A stretch of DNA of 53,072 bases from an uncultured Bacteroidia bacterium. Its GTDB lineage: Bacteria > Bacteroidota > Bacteroidia > NS11-12g > UBA9320. Under the pieces are notes generated by a model. It was given only the letters and a program-made list of their open reading frames with translations. It was not told where the DNA came from and did not search any database. This document shows, one piece after another, positions 25,975 to 34,977 of the stretch (its first letter is position 1; every line of letters starts with the position of its first letter). The stretch spans positions 1 to 53,072 of the forward strand of contig CAJQIC010000045.1 in the NCBI GenBank assembly GCA_905478335.1. Reading direction: 5' to 3'. The position numbers and the translations under genes were made by a program.

Positions 25975-26841
25975 TTGACGTTGAATGATAAAATAAAGAA
26001 GTATGCTTGGGTAGGTTTAAAAATCACCCTCAGCATATTTGGATTTTGGTATGCTTTTAAATCAATTGACATTGACATGTTTAAAGCGACCTTACAGGAA
26101 GCAAACTATGTCTATGTTCTTCTGGCCATTCTAATCTATTTATTAAGTCAATGGCTTTCTTCCTATCGGCTTCGATACATCCTGACGGCTATTAACGATG
26201 AAGTACCCGCTATTTGGAATGCCAAATTATATTGGCAAGGCATGGCATATAACTTGTTCCTTCCGGGTGGTATTGGCGGTGATGCTTATAAAATGATTGC
26301 CTATTCAAGACGTTCGAATTATCCTGCAAAAAATTACTTTCCCCCTTTACTGGCTGATCGTTTAATTGGACTTTGCGCCATCGTGTTTTTAATCGGAATA
26401 TTACTCCCGTTAATTCCGGATACGGATGACTGGTGGTCCAATAATTGGTTGTTCATTTTACCGCTATTAGCGATTCCGATTGCTTGGCTAATCATTAGAA
26501 AATGGTTTGGTTCTTACGCATCGGTATTTAACAAATCAGCAGTACAATCACTAGGCATCCAGGTACTTCAAATGATAGCTATTTTATCAATTGTCTATGG
26601 ACTTGGAGTAGCCATAAATACAGCCGTTATCTACGTATTTTTCGTTTTCTTGATTTCGTCAATTGCCACAGCAATTCCCATATTCCTTGGTGGATTGGGG
26701 GCGAGAGAAGTTGTTTTTGCAACTTTATTTCCCCTGTTTGGCGTACCAGCACCTGACGGTGTTTGGATTGCCATCATGTTTAGCATTGTGGTGATTATAA
26801 GCTCTGTGCCTGGCTTATTCTTTGGATTTTCTAAAGACTAA
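25975..26841 (+). CDS. YbhN/AglD-like integral membrane protein (UPF0104)
   Basis: This 288-residue polytopic protein belongs to the lysylphosphatidylglycerol-synthetase transmembrane-region superfamily. Hallmarks are LYWQGMAYNLFLPGGIGGDAYK near 86-107 and the FLGGLGAREVVF segment near 238-250. It has about seven or eight helices and no soluble catalytic domain. The start is TTG, directly after the TAA of the GtrB-like gene. Position suggests that it serves the two-enzyme lipid-linked sugar pathway, possibly as the flippase that is otherwise missing (no GtrA or ArnEF is present). That role is inference. Confidence 0.82.
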   Translation: MTLNDKIKKYAWVGLKITLSIFGFWYAFKSIDIDMFKATLQEANYVYVLLAILIYLLSQWLSSYRLRYILTAINDEVPAIWNAKLYWQGMAYNLFLPGGIGGDAYKMIAYSRRSNYPAKNYFPPLLADRLIGLCAIVFLIGILLPLIPDTDDWWSNNWLFILPLLAIPIAWLIIRKWFGSYASVFNKSAVQSLGIQVLQMIAILSIVYGLGVAINTAVIYVFFVFLISSIATAIPIFLGGLGAREVVFATLFPLFGVPAPDGVWIAIMFSIVVIISSVPGLFFGFSKD

Positions 26842-28128
26842 CTAACGTACAACCGTTTGAACGCGATCTGGTCCTAAAGAAACAACTTTAATGGGCACGC
26901 CTACTTGTTCTTCTAACCAGTTGATATAATTTGAGAATGACTCTGGGAATTGATCTTCTGATCGAACAACCGTTAAATCATCGTGCCATCCCTCATGTTC
27001 TTTATACGTAGATGCAAAACCTGCAGTCACAAAATCAAAAGGAATTTCATTCACTTCCTCACCAGTATTGCTCTTATATCCTGTACCCACATACACCTTG
27101 TCAAAACCGCTCATAACATCGGCCTTCATCATGATCAGTTCGTCGACACCACTCAGCATTATAGCGTATTTTAAGGCAACCAAATCCAACCACCCGCAAC
27201 GTCTTGGACGGCCAGTAGTTGCACCAAATTCATGGCCTTTTTGTCTTAGCTCCTCTCCTACCTCATCTTCTAGTTCAGACGGGAAAGGACCACTACCGAC
27301 TCTTGTGCAGTATGCCTTAAAAATTCCCTTTACGGACCTAACGTGTTTGGGAGCCACGCCTAGACCCACAGTCATTCCACCAGAAATAGTATTGGAAGAA
27401 GTTACAAAAGGATACGATCCAAAATCAATGTCCAACATCGACCCTTGCGCACCTTCTGCAAGTATTTTTTTACCCTGTTTAAGTAAGTCGTTTATAAAGT
27501 ATTCGCCGTCTACAAATTGATATGTCTTCAACCGATCGACTGCTTCAAAAAATTCTTTCTCTAATTCAGGAAGATTATAATCTGAATAGTCAAAATGCTC
27601 CATTAGTGCAAGGTGGCGCTTAATGGCTGTGGCATATTTCTCTTTAAAATCAGGAGCAAACATGTCTCCAGCACGCACCCCGCTTCTACCGTATTTGTCT
27701 CTGTATGTCGGACCAATTCCGCGAAGGGTGGAACCAATTTTTTTATCTCCTTTGTTTTTTTCTGACGCCGCGTCCAACAATTTATGCGTTGGTAGGATAA
27801 TATTGGCTTTGCGGCTAATGAATAAGTTCTTCTTAACCTTTGCACCAGCAGCTTCTGTGCGACTTATTTCTTCCATTAATCGAACCGGGTCCATCACAAC
27901 GCCATTCCCAATAAGGTTTATGCAGTTCTCATGAAATATACCGCTCGGAATCGTATTTAAGACGTGCTTCTTACCATTCATTTCAAGGCTATGTCCAGCA
28001 TTTGGACCACCTTGAAACCTTGCAACTACATCGTATGTTGGCGTTAAGAAATCGGCTATTTTCCCTTTTCCTTCGTCACCCCATTGCAAACCTAAAACTA
28101 CATCAATAAATCCTGGTGTGTTTGACAT
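26842..28128 (-). CDS. purA: Adenylosuccinate synthetase
   Basis: PurA condenses IMP and aspartate with GTP, the first committed step of AMP synthesis. The 428 residues show the P-loop LQWGDEGKGK with D18, the PNAGH motif with catalytic H46, the GPTYRDKYGRSGVR switch loop, and GAQGSMLDIDFGSYPFVTSS. The C-terminal GPDRVQTVVR is as expected. It lies 12 bases downstream of a Fur-family gene and close to rsh, an order often seen in Bacteroidota. Its stop directly abuts the stop of the convergent membrane protein gene. Confidence 0.97.
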   Translation of the reverse strand: MSNTPGFIDVVLGLQWGDEGKGKIADFLTPTYDVVARFQGGPNAGHSLEMNGKKHVLNTIPSGIFHENCINLIGNGVVMDPVRLMEEISRTEAAGAKVKKNLFISRKANIILPTHKLLDAASEKNKGDKKIGSTLRGIGPTYRDKYGRSGVRAGDMFAPDFKEKYATAIKRHLALMEHFDYSDYNLPELEKEFFEAVDRLKTYQFVDGEYFINDLLKQGKKILAEGAQGSMLDIDFGSYPFVTSSNTISGGMTVGLGVAPKHVRSVKGIFKAYCTRVGSGPFPSELEDEVGEELRQKGHEFGATTGRPRRCGWLDLVALKYAIMLSGVDELIMMKADVMSGFDKVYVGTGYKSNTGEEVNEIPFDFVTAGFASTYKEHEGWHDDLTVVRSEDQFPESFSNYINWLEEQVGVPIKVVSLGPDRVQTVVR

Positions 28129-28140
28129 ACACTTGTCTAA

Positions 28141-28632
28141 TTATTCAAAAGATACTTGATTATCACAATTCAGACACAAACCATCACCGTCTAGTTTTGG
28201 CTTCCCATATAGATTCAGGGAATGCTGTGTGACTTCAAAATTTAACAAATCTCCCATTGTTGAAGAAGTTTGTTGTATTCGTGGGTCGCAAAATTCTGAG
28301 ACCTTACCACAAATCGTACAAATCATATGGTCGTGTTGTCTGAAACCATACGCCTGCTCAAACTGAGCCATGTTCTGTCCGAATTGGTGTTTGACTACCA
28401 AGTTACACTCTAGCAATAAATCCAGTGTGTTATACACCGTCGCACGGCTTACCTGATAATTTCGATTTTTCATTTGGATGTAAAGCGTATCAACATCGAA
28501 GTGATGTTTTTTTGAATAAATCTCATCCAATATCGCGTAGCGTTCAGGTGTTTTACGTTGCCCCTTCTCTTCAAGGTACTTCGTAAAAATATCCTTCACT
28601 TCAACTCGGATGTTATTTAATTGATCGCTCAT
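28141..28632 (-). CDS. Fur-family metal- or peroxide-responsive repressor
   Basis: The 163-residue protein has the Fur winged-helix ([11 protein letters not shown], then [15 protein letters not shown] as recognition helix, about 57-75). The dimerisation domain holds [15 protein letters not shown] with the CxxC structural zinc site, and a C-terminal CLNC (near 153-156) gives the second cysteine pair. Two CxxC pairs are typical of Fur and PerR. Which metal it senses cannot be told by eye. It is followed by purA after 12 bases. A complete promoter lies upstream. Confidence 0.92.
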   Translation of the reverse strand: MSDQLNNIRVEVKDIFTKYLEEKGQRKTPERYAILDEIYSKKHHFDVDTLYIQMKNRNYQVSRATVYNTLDLLLECNLVVKHQFGQNMAQFEQAYGFRQHDHMICTICGKVSEFCDPRIQQTSSTMGDLLNFEVTQHSLNLYGKPKLDGDGLCLNCDNQVSFE

Positions 28633-28646
28633 CTAAATGTAAAGGG

Positions 28647-28680
28647 CAAAGTTAGTTAAAACGGGCGTTTATGAATGCAA
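28647..28680 (-). promoter_or_regulatory. Promoter of the fur-purA operon
   Basis: On the minus strand TTG (28680-28678), a 23-base spacer and a perfect TAACTTTG (28654-28647) match the Bacteroidota promoter. The box ends 14 bases before the ATG. Confidence 0.6.
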
Positions 28681-28722
28681 TTATATGCACACGTTATCCC
28701 TGTTTTAAATCAACCAAATTTT

Positions 28723-30921
28723 CTATTCTAAATCGGTTCTAATCACTTCAATATGATTGTCAATCGACTTTATTTTTCGTATTAACCCTTCGAGGTGATG
28801 GGTGCTATCTATCTCCAACACAAGATTACCTACAAAGGTTCCGTCTTTGGCCTTAAACGACACGGCCTCCATATTCACCTTTAACTCTTTTGAAATAATA
28901 TCGGTCACTTTACTCACCAAGCCTACACTGTCAATTCCTGTTACTTGCAGCCCAGCAAAAAAAGAATGATTGATGTTTGGGAAACCAGCCCATCGCGCTT
29001 TAATAATACGATACCCATAGTTAGACATCAATCGCTCTGCATTTTTACAGTTGGTTCTATGAATTTTTATACCGTCACCAACGGTTATAAAGCCAATCAC
29101 GTCGTCTCCAGGAATTGGTGAGCAGCATTTGGCATATGTATAGTCCAAATCCAAACCATCCTCTTCACCAATAATTAGATCACCCGCTTTCTTGTTACTT
29201 TCCGCAGGACGCTCATTTACCTTTTTAATAGGTTCCTTACGCTCCTTGTAGTTGTTGATGATTTCTTTGTAAGACAATGAGGATTTTGGCATTTTATCCT
29301 CTGCCACCAACACATAAAAGTCTTGTTCACTCATCACACTGAAAAACAGACACAAAATGCGCATGTTTTCCGTGTTCAACGGCAGCTTCCAGTTTCTAAA
29401 TTTACGGACAAGAATTTCTTTCCCGTCGGCTGCCTTTTTACGTGTTTGCTCCTTTAGAACTTGTTTGATTCTGGTCCGTGCTTTACCCGTTACTACAAAA
29501 TCCAGCCACCCTTTGTTCGGTTTCTGTTTTGCCGAAGTGATGATTTCAATTTGATCCCCTCTTTGCAGTTTTTCGCTTAATGGCACTAACTTACCATTCA
29601 CCTTTGCTCCTATGCATTTGGACCCAATTTCTGTATGTATTTCGAATGCAAAATCAAGTGCCGTCGCATCCTTAGGAAGCTTTCTAATATCTCCTTTAGG
29701 CGTAAAAACAAATATCTCTTCGCTAAACAGATTAAGTTTAAAGTCATCTAAAAAGTCAATGGCATTACTTTGTGGATTATCCAAAATCTCTCTTATTCTA
29801 CCTAGCCAATCGTCTAGACCAGAATCGCCGACATGGCCCTCTTTATAACGCCAATGTGCTGCATATCCCATTTCAGCGATTTCGTCCATTCGAACTGTTC
29901 GAATTTGTACTTCAACCCATTTACCAGATTGCCCCATAACCGTTGTGTGTAAAGACTCATAGCCATTACTTCTTGGCGTGGAAATCCAATCTCTAAGTCG
30001 ATCTGGATTTGGACGGTATATACTTGTAACGATGGAATAAATATTCCAGCAATCAAGTTTTTCTCTCTCAGGTTTTGAGTTTACAATAATCCGAACCGCA
30101 AACAGGTCGTAAACTTGTTCGAAGTCAACTTTTTGCTTCTGCATTTTCTGCAGTATCGAATAAATTGACTTAGACCGACCCTTTATCTCAATATCCAAGC
30201 CAAGCTCTTCGAGTGACGTCTTAATTGGCTTGATAAACTTTCTTATGAAGCGATTTCTTTGCTCCTTTGTTGCCTTTAGTTTATCCTTAATGCTGGCATA
30301 AATCTCTGGCTCTGTGTATTTTAATGCTAAATCTTCAAGTTCTGTTTTGATTGGATATAAGCCAAGTCTATGAGCCAAAGGCGCATACAGATATTTTGTT
30401 TCTGATGCAATTTTAAGTTGGCCTTTCACAGACATGTGTTCTAACGTACGCATGTTGTGCAGGCGGTCACACAGCTTGATAAGGATTACTCTAACGTCGT
30501 CGCTTAAGGTGAGCAACATACGTCGGAAGTTTTCTGCTTGTGGTGAATTTGATTGTCCAAAGTAGCCACTCATCTTCGTTAAGCCGTCAATAATATTGGC
30601 AACTTTTTTTCCGAATTCGGCTTCAATATAATCCAGTTCTATATCGGTGTCTTCAACTACATCATGCAGCAAGGCGCAAACAATTGAAGTAGTACCTAAG
30701 CCCACTTCTTCGGCAGCTATTCGTGCAACCGCGATTGGATGATAGATGTAAGGTTCGCCGGACTTTCGGCGCATGTCTTGATGCGCGCTTAAAGCAAGTT
30801 CAAAGGCCTTTCTGATGATTTTACCATCACCATCTTCACGTGTTCCTTTCGACACACGTAACAGACCACGATATCGATTTAATATTTCTTTCTTCTCTAA
30901 TTCTACATCGTACGTCTGCAT
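28723..30921 (-). CDS. Bifunctional (p)ppGpp synthetase/hydrolase (Rsh)
   Basis: Rsh makes and degrades the stringent-response alarmone in the cytoplasm. The 732-residue chain holds the HD hydrolase domain with H61 and HD86-87 in LLHDVVEDTDI. The RelA/SpoT synthetase domain is present (GRSKSIYSILQKM, YDLFAVRI, NGYESLHTTV with E322). A TGS domain (about 405-465) begins IFVFTPKGDIRKLPKDATALDFAF, and a C-terminal ACT domain spans about 655-732. Both catalytic halves look intact, so this is the usual single bifunctional enzyme. A -7 box TATTTTTG ends four bases before the ATG. Confidence 0.95.
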   Translation of the reverse strand: MQTYDVELEKKEILNRYRGLLRVSKGTREDGDGKIIRKAFELALSAHQDMRRKSGEPYIYHPIAVARIAAEEVGLGTTSIVCALLHDVVEDTDIELDYIEAEFGKKVANIIDGLTKMSGYFGQSNSPQAENFRRMLLTLSDDVRVILIKLCDRLHNMRTLEHMSVKGQLKIASETKYLYAPLAHRLGLYPIKTELEDLALKYTEPEIYASIKDKLKATKEQRNRFIRKFIKPIKTSLEELGLDIEIKGRSKSIYSILQKMQKQKVDFEQVYDLFAVRIIVNSKPEREKLDCWNIYSIVTSIYRPNPDRLRDWISTPRSNGYESLHTTVMGQSGKWVEVQIRTVRMDEIAEMGYAAHWRYKEGHVGDSGLDDWLGRIREILDNPQSNAIDFLDDFKLNLFSEEIFVFTPKGDIRKLPKDATALDFAFEIHTEIGSKCIGAKVNGKLVPLSEKLQRGDQIEIITSAKQKPNKGWLDFVVTGKARTRIKQVLKEQTRKKAADGKEILVRKFRNWKLPLNTENMRILCLFFSVMSEQDFYVLVAEDKMPKSSLSYKEIINNYKERKEPIKKVNERPAESNKKAGDLIIGEEDGLDLDYTYAKCCSPIPGDDVIGFITVGDGIKIHRTNCKNAERLMSNYGYRIIKARWAGFPNINHSFFAGLQVTGIDSVGLVSKVTDIISKELKVNMEAVSFKAKDGTFVGNLVLEIDSTHHLEGLIRKIKSIDNHIEVIRTDLE

Positions 30922-30925
30922 ATTT

Positions 30926-30933
30926 CAAAAATA
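30926..30933 (-). promoter_or_regulatory. -7 box directly before rsh
   Basis: TATTTTTG on the minus strand ends four bases before the ATG at 30921. A reduced TG element occurs 20 bases upstream of it. A leaderless transcript is predicted. Confidence 0.5.
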
Positions 30934-31017
30934 CATGATGCGATATTTTTTGACACGTACATGTGTATGAAATTTAGCAAAAAATGAAAGATTGATGCAT
31001 AAGGTTCGATTCGCCTG

Positions 31018-34000
31018 TTATCGAACAATGTTTATTGTGCCTTTGAGCTCGTAGGTTCTTCCTGATGTACTTGTTGCGTTTATTAGGTACGCATATATAC
31101 CCACTTTGCAATAACGCCCCCCAGACTTACCATCCCACTCTTCAGATAAGTTGTCAGACGCATACACTTGTTCTCCCCATCTATTAAAAATTTCGATGTG
31201 ATACCGACTTACATTTGTTCCTACCACCTTAAACTCCTCTGTGATTTCAGAACCCCTGCCATTTGGCGAAAATGCTGTCGGCACAAATATTTGAATGTCT
31301 GGAAGCACCCTGATTTTCTCCGTATACTCGTCTGTGCAACCATGAATGGATGTTGCAATGAGCCGAACATTGAAACTGCCTGTATCTATTCCAAAATCAA
31401 ACGATGGTGAATGGTTCGTAGAGATGTCTGTTGGCAAGCCAGTGTCAAATTTCCACAAATACGTACTGCTGTCTGCACCTGTACTTGTGTTGTTAAACTT
31501 CACAATAGGGTTTGCAACCGAAACAGCACCAGATGGATAGGCTCTAAACGAAGCGTTAGGAGATTCGTATACATCCACTGCATTTAACCAGGTTTTATTA
31601 AATACACATCCCTTAGGCGACACGGTATGTACCGAAATGGAATACGTACCAGCGTTTTTAAAGGTTGTAGCAGGTTCAAGCTTGTTTGATGGTTTTTGAT
31701 TACCACCAAAATCCCATTCAGTTTGCGCCAATGTCCAATCTACCCGTTCCGCATCATACATAAATCTAGGCTTAAACACGAATGGTGTACACCCGACAAA
31801 ATGAGAATCGAGCAAATCAATTTTCGCCTTTGGGTTAATTCTTATTTGGTATTGTTCTTTGTTTGTCGGACAATAACCATCACCTATAAGTTGCATGTCT
31901 AACAACATTTTTCTTTCACCAATTTCTCTCTTGGTCGGTCTGTAAGTAAATACGTTAGTACCGCTATTAAACACCGTATCGCCGTTCGAATAAACAACGC
32001 TTAAATCACCATGTTCCACCTGAAGTGGATTAAGTTCAATCGATTGGCCTTCGCACATGTGACTGGGCACACCGTCGACGATTGTGTAATTAGGCACTGG
32101 GACTACCGTTATTTTATGCGGATAATTGAACGTGCATTTATTGTCAACTACACAGTAATTCAGTACATACGTTTTGTTGTCATTGGTTATATTCAATACG
32201 TTACCTGAAACATCTTTTCCACTAAACGTACCCAACGCAGGATTAGCTATAAGTTCCAATTGTGGTGTAAATGCACAAATGGTGTCATGTAAATCAAACT
32301 GAATGCTGGGTTTACAAACGACCGCTAAGCTAACTTCCTTGTTTACATAGCAGCCAAACTGGTCATAGGTAAACAATAAATCTAAACCCCCACATTTTTC
32401 AGATGCCACACGGCCATTTATTACATCTGCCGGGTCTTTTAAGGAAGTCCAAAATCCTCCACCAAGATTAATATCAAATACCGAATTTAAATCTGTTGTA
32501 TCTCCTTGACATATTTTCTGATCCATTACATAAGATAGATCAATGTCGTCCAACAAAGACAGTATAGCGGTATCAGCTGTTTCACACCCATATTCATTTT
32601 TAAACACACCAACAATCTGATGATCTCCTATAGACAAACCTGTAAGCTGAATTAAGTGCTTGTTGCCCTGAGGATTATCGGCCAGAGGAACACCATCTAT
32701 CTTCCATTGTATGTCGTACGATCCGAAAGAAAAAAGTCCTGGATCCATATTGATCAGGTTGAAATAACCCGAAGCACCGCAAATCGTCGTTTTCTCAAGA
32801 CTTAGCTGCGGCTGTGGAATTACCCAAACACATAAGGTGTCGTGGCTTTTGCACCCGGAAATCATTGATTCCGTAGTGTAGACCTGACATACCTCGACGG
32901 ACTCTGTAATATCACCCAGTCGAGTCAAATCTAAAATGCTACCATTCAAAAGATCGTGGCTAACACCTTCCCAGGTTCCGGTTTTCACAGATGGCAGGTT
33001 GGTCAAGTCCAGCTGAGCCGTGCCTTCACAAATAGGTTGTATACTTTCTATCTCAACTTCTAATCCCTTATCCACCTTTACTTCCTTAGACAAGACATTC
33101 TTACACTGTAGATTTCCTTTAGACCCCGACACAAGCAATTCGATGTGATCGGCTGTTTCCTGGTAGGCGGCTAAGAAACTATATCTTGCAGTTATAGAAA
33201 CTGTATCTGCATTATGCAACCAAAAAAGATTGCTCAAAACAACCCCATTATTGGGTTTTACAACAAATCGAGCAGAATCACCGGCACAATAGGTGCTATT
33301 ACCTAGTATTTCACCGAAATCACTCGTCAAATCTTTCTCGCTCTTCTGTATTTCCTTCGATACAACGCGTTTACATCCCAAATCATCTGTAACGGTTAGT
33401 TCCATTTGGCCCACAATAGGCTTGTCAAACTGGATGGTATCTACAGCCTTATTAGAACTGAAATAAACATTACCGTTTTCTTCTCTAAACGACCATTCCA
33501 CTTTGTGACCTGCGTTACTGTTTAAACTATCAGACTCTAGTTTTAAGCTCCCACACCACAATTCACTCATACGCAAATGGCTTGATGGTAAATCATTAAC
33601 CTTAACAACGTATTTAGTCGATGCAGACGCATTAATAGGACAATTGTCGTCTGTAGCTTTTACGTCTAATTCAAACAATTTGCCAGCCGAAGATGCATTT
33701 GGAGTCCAACACACCCGTAATTTTTTATAAGGTGCGGTTGATATGGCAACTTCTTTAATTTCTGCATTAGGCAGTTGCGACACCCACTTATAGCTTACCG
33801 TATTTGCACTTTGGTAGGTGCCATCTGGATATACATAAGGAACATCTTGAGCTTGTATGTCGAAACATATTTCAGAACCAGCACACGCGTCTATGATATT
33901 TGCTGACCTATTGATTGACGTCCCGAACAATTGAGGTGGATTGTTGTGCTGACCTATTGATGTAACCTCAACTAAAATATCACGTCGAACAACGCTCACT

Positions 34001-34893
34001 AAATGCATTCCTGAGGACGTTTTTTGAAATTTCTCTACCTCAAAAACCAGCGACGCTTTCTCACTGTTTTTGATCGGCGTAAATGCTAAAAATCCCGTAA
34101 TAGGATCCAGTGTTACACCAATCGGAGGATTTGCATTCGGATTTGCATCACAATTTACGACATCACCATTGCACCAAACACTTAAGGGCCTATGCAAAAA
34201 GTATCCCGTCTGATAATCAATTTCATTTCCAGCACCTCGTAATGGTTTTGCAAAATGAATTGACACCGAATCACCCGAAATGTCGTCCAATACTAAACTC
34301 CTAGATGCTTGATTAACCGTAAGCAGAATCTCTGGTTGACTAGAAAATGTTGGAGAAGAATGTTTAACGTATGGGTCGATAAAACTGTAATTGTATAACG
34401 TCTCACCAAAAGAAGATTGACTGAGGTTATCAATGTCGTCGGCTCTTGTAGCCAGTTGTACATACATGTCAAAACCGCAGTTTTCATACGATTTATAGGT
34501 ATTGAAATCAATTTCTGTTGTAAAGGTATGTGCTTCTACGCCATAGTTTAATCCAGAGTCGCCACTACACTTTGACATAGTCGAAGCACAAATGGGCAAT
34601 ACCTTTTCAATGGACTGTCGTGTTAGAGTGAATTGAGCTAAACTTTTTGAAGTGCAACCATTTCTTGCCGATGAATTGAGATACAATAGGAATTGACCAC
34701 AATCCTTGGTGTTGGTTCCACCACCCTCTCCAGCAATCTTGCATTCGTTGCAGTCGCGGTATACGGTAACAAAAGCTTTATACTTATAGTCCTTAATATA
34801 TTTGTAAGTAATCTCCGCACCTAGGATATGAGATCCTAGTGATTGCATTTGGAACACCAAACATAAGGTCGATATAAGGACTAATTTTTTCAA
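31018..34893 (-). CDS. Giant surface protein with type B (gliding-motility-associated) T9SS sorting domain
   Basis: This 1291-residue exported protein begins with a signal peptide (about 1-20) and the conserved SHILGAEITYKYI domain that opens many Bacteroidota surface proteins. That region shares NPNANPPIGVTLDPITGFLAFTP and CWTP blocks with the neighbouring 1572-residue paralogue. The middle consists of Ig/PKD-like modules, each with one or two cysteines. The last 92 residues (from about 1200: FVPTAFSPNG ... IFNRWGEQVY ... EEWDGK ... GTINIVR) are the type B T9SS sorting domain. The start is TTG (TTGAAAAAA); no ATG lies before the signal peptide. A terminator separates it from the upstream paralogue. 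It is probably an adhesin or matrix protein; that is inference. Confidence 0.88.
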   Translation of the reverse strand: MKKLVLISTLCLVFQMQSLGSHILGAEITYKYIKDYKYKAFVTVYRDCNECKIAGEGGGTNTKDCGQFLLYLNSSARNGCTSKSLAQFTLTRQSIEKVLPICASTMSKCSGDSGLNYGVEAHTFTTEIDFNTYKSYENCGFDMYVQLATRADDIDNLSQSSFGETLYNYSFIDPYVKHSSPTFSSQPEILLTVNQASRSLVLDDISGDSVSIHFAKPLRGAGNEIDYQTGYFLHRPLSVWCNGDVVNCDANPNANPPIGVTLDPITGFLAFTPIKNSEKASLVFEVEKFQKTSSGMHLVSVVRRDILVEVTSIGQHNNPPQLFGTSINRSANIIDACAGSEICFDIQAQDVPYVYPDGTYQSANTVSYKWVSQLPNAEIKEVAISTAPYKKLRVCWTPNASSAGKLFELDVKATDDNCPINASASTKYVVKVNDLPSSHLRMSELWCGSLKLESDSLNSNAGHKVEWSFREENGNVYFSSNKAVDTIQFDKPIVGQMELTVTDDLGCKRVVSKEIQKSEKDLTSDFGEILGNSTYCAGDSARFVVKPNNGVVLSNLFWLHNADTVSITARYSFLAAYQETADHIELLVSGSKGNLQCKNVLSKEVKVDKGLEVEIESIQPICEGTAQLDLTNLPSVKTGTWEGVSHDLLNGSILDLTRLGDITESVEVCQVYTTESMISGCKSHDTLCVWVIPQPQLSLEKTTICGASGYFNLINMDPGLFSFGSYDIQWKIDGVPLADNPQGNKHLIQLTGLSIGDHQIVGVFKNEYGCETADTAILSLLDDIDLSYVMDQKICQGDTTDLNSVFDINLGGGFWTSLKDPADVINGRVASEKCGGLDLLFTYDQFGCYVNKEVSLAVVCKPSIQFDLHDTICAFTPQLELIANPALGTFSGKDVSGNVLNITNDNKTYVLNYCVVDNKCTFNYPHKITVVPVPNYTIVDGVPSHMCEGQSIELNPLQVEHGDLSVVYSNGDTVFNSGTNVFTYRPTKREIGERKMLLDMQLIGDGYCPTNKEQYQIRINPKAKIDLLDSHFVGCTPFVFKPRFMYDAERVDWTLAQTEWDFGGNQKPSNKLEPATTFKNAGTYSISVHTVSPKGCVFNKTWLNAVDVYESPNASFRAYPSGAVSVANPIVKFNNTSTGADSSTYLWKFDTGLPTDISTNHSPSFDFGIDTGSFNVRLIATSIHGCTDEYTEKIRVLPDIQIFVPTAFSPNGRGSEITEEFKVVGTNVSRYHIEIFNRWGEQVYASDNLSEEWDGKSGGRYCKVGIYAYLINATSTSGRTYELKGTINIVR

Positions 34894-34930
34894 AATCGTA
34901 ACGCACTACTAAGATACGATATATATAAAA

Positions 34931-34959
34931 AGAAAGCAGTGGGTTTAGCACTGCTTTCT
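34931..34959 (-). terminator. Rho-independent terminator of the 1572-residue surface protein gene
   Basis: A 10-bp perfect stem (AGAAAGCAGT / ACTGCTTTCT) with a 9-base loop is followed on the minus strand by TTTT and an AT-rich tail. It lies 18 bases past the stop at 34978, so the two giant paralogues are separate transcription units. Confidence 0.85.
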
Positions 34960-34977
34960 AATGGTTATTTCATTTTT

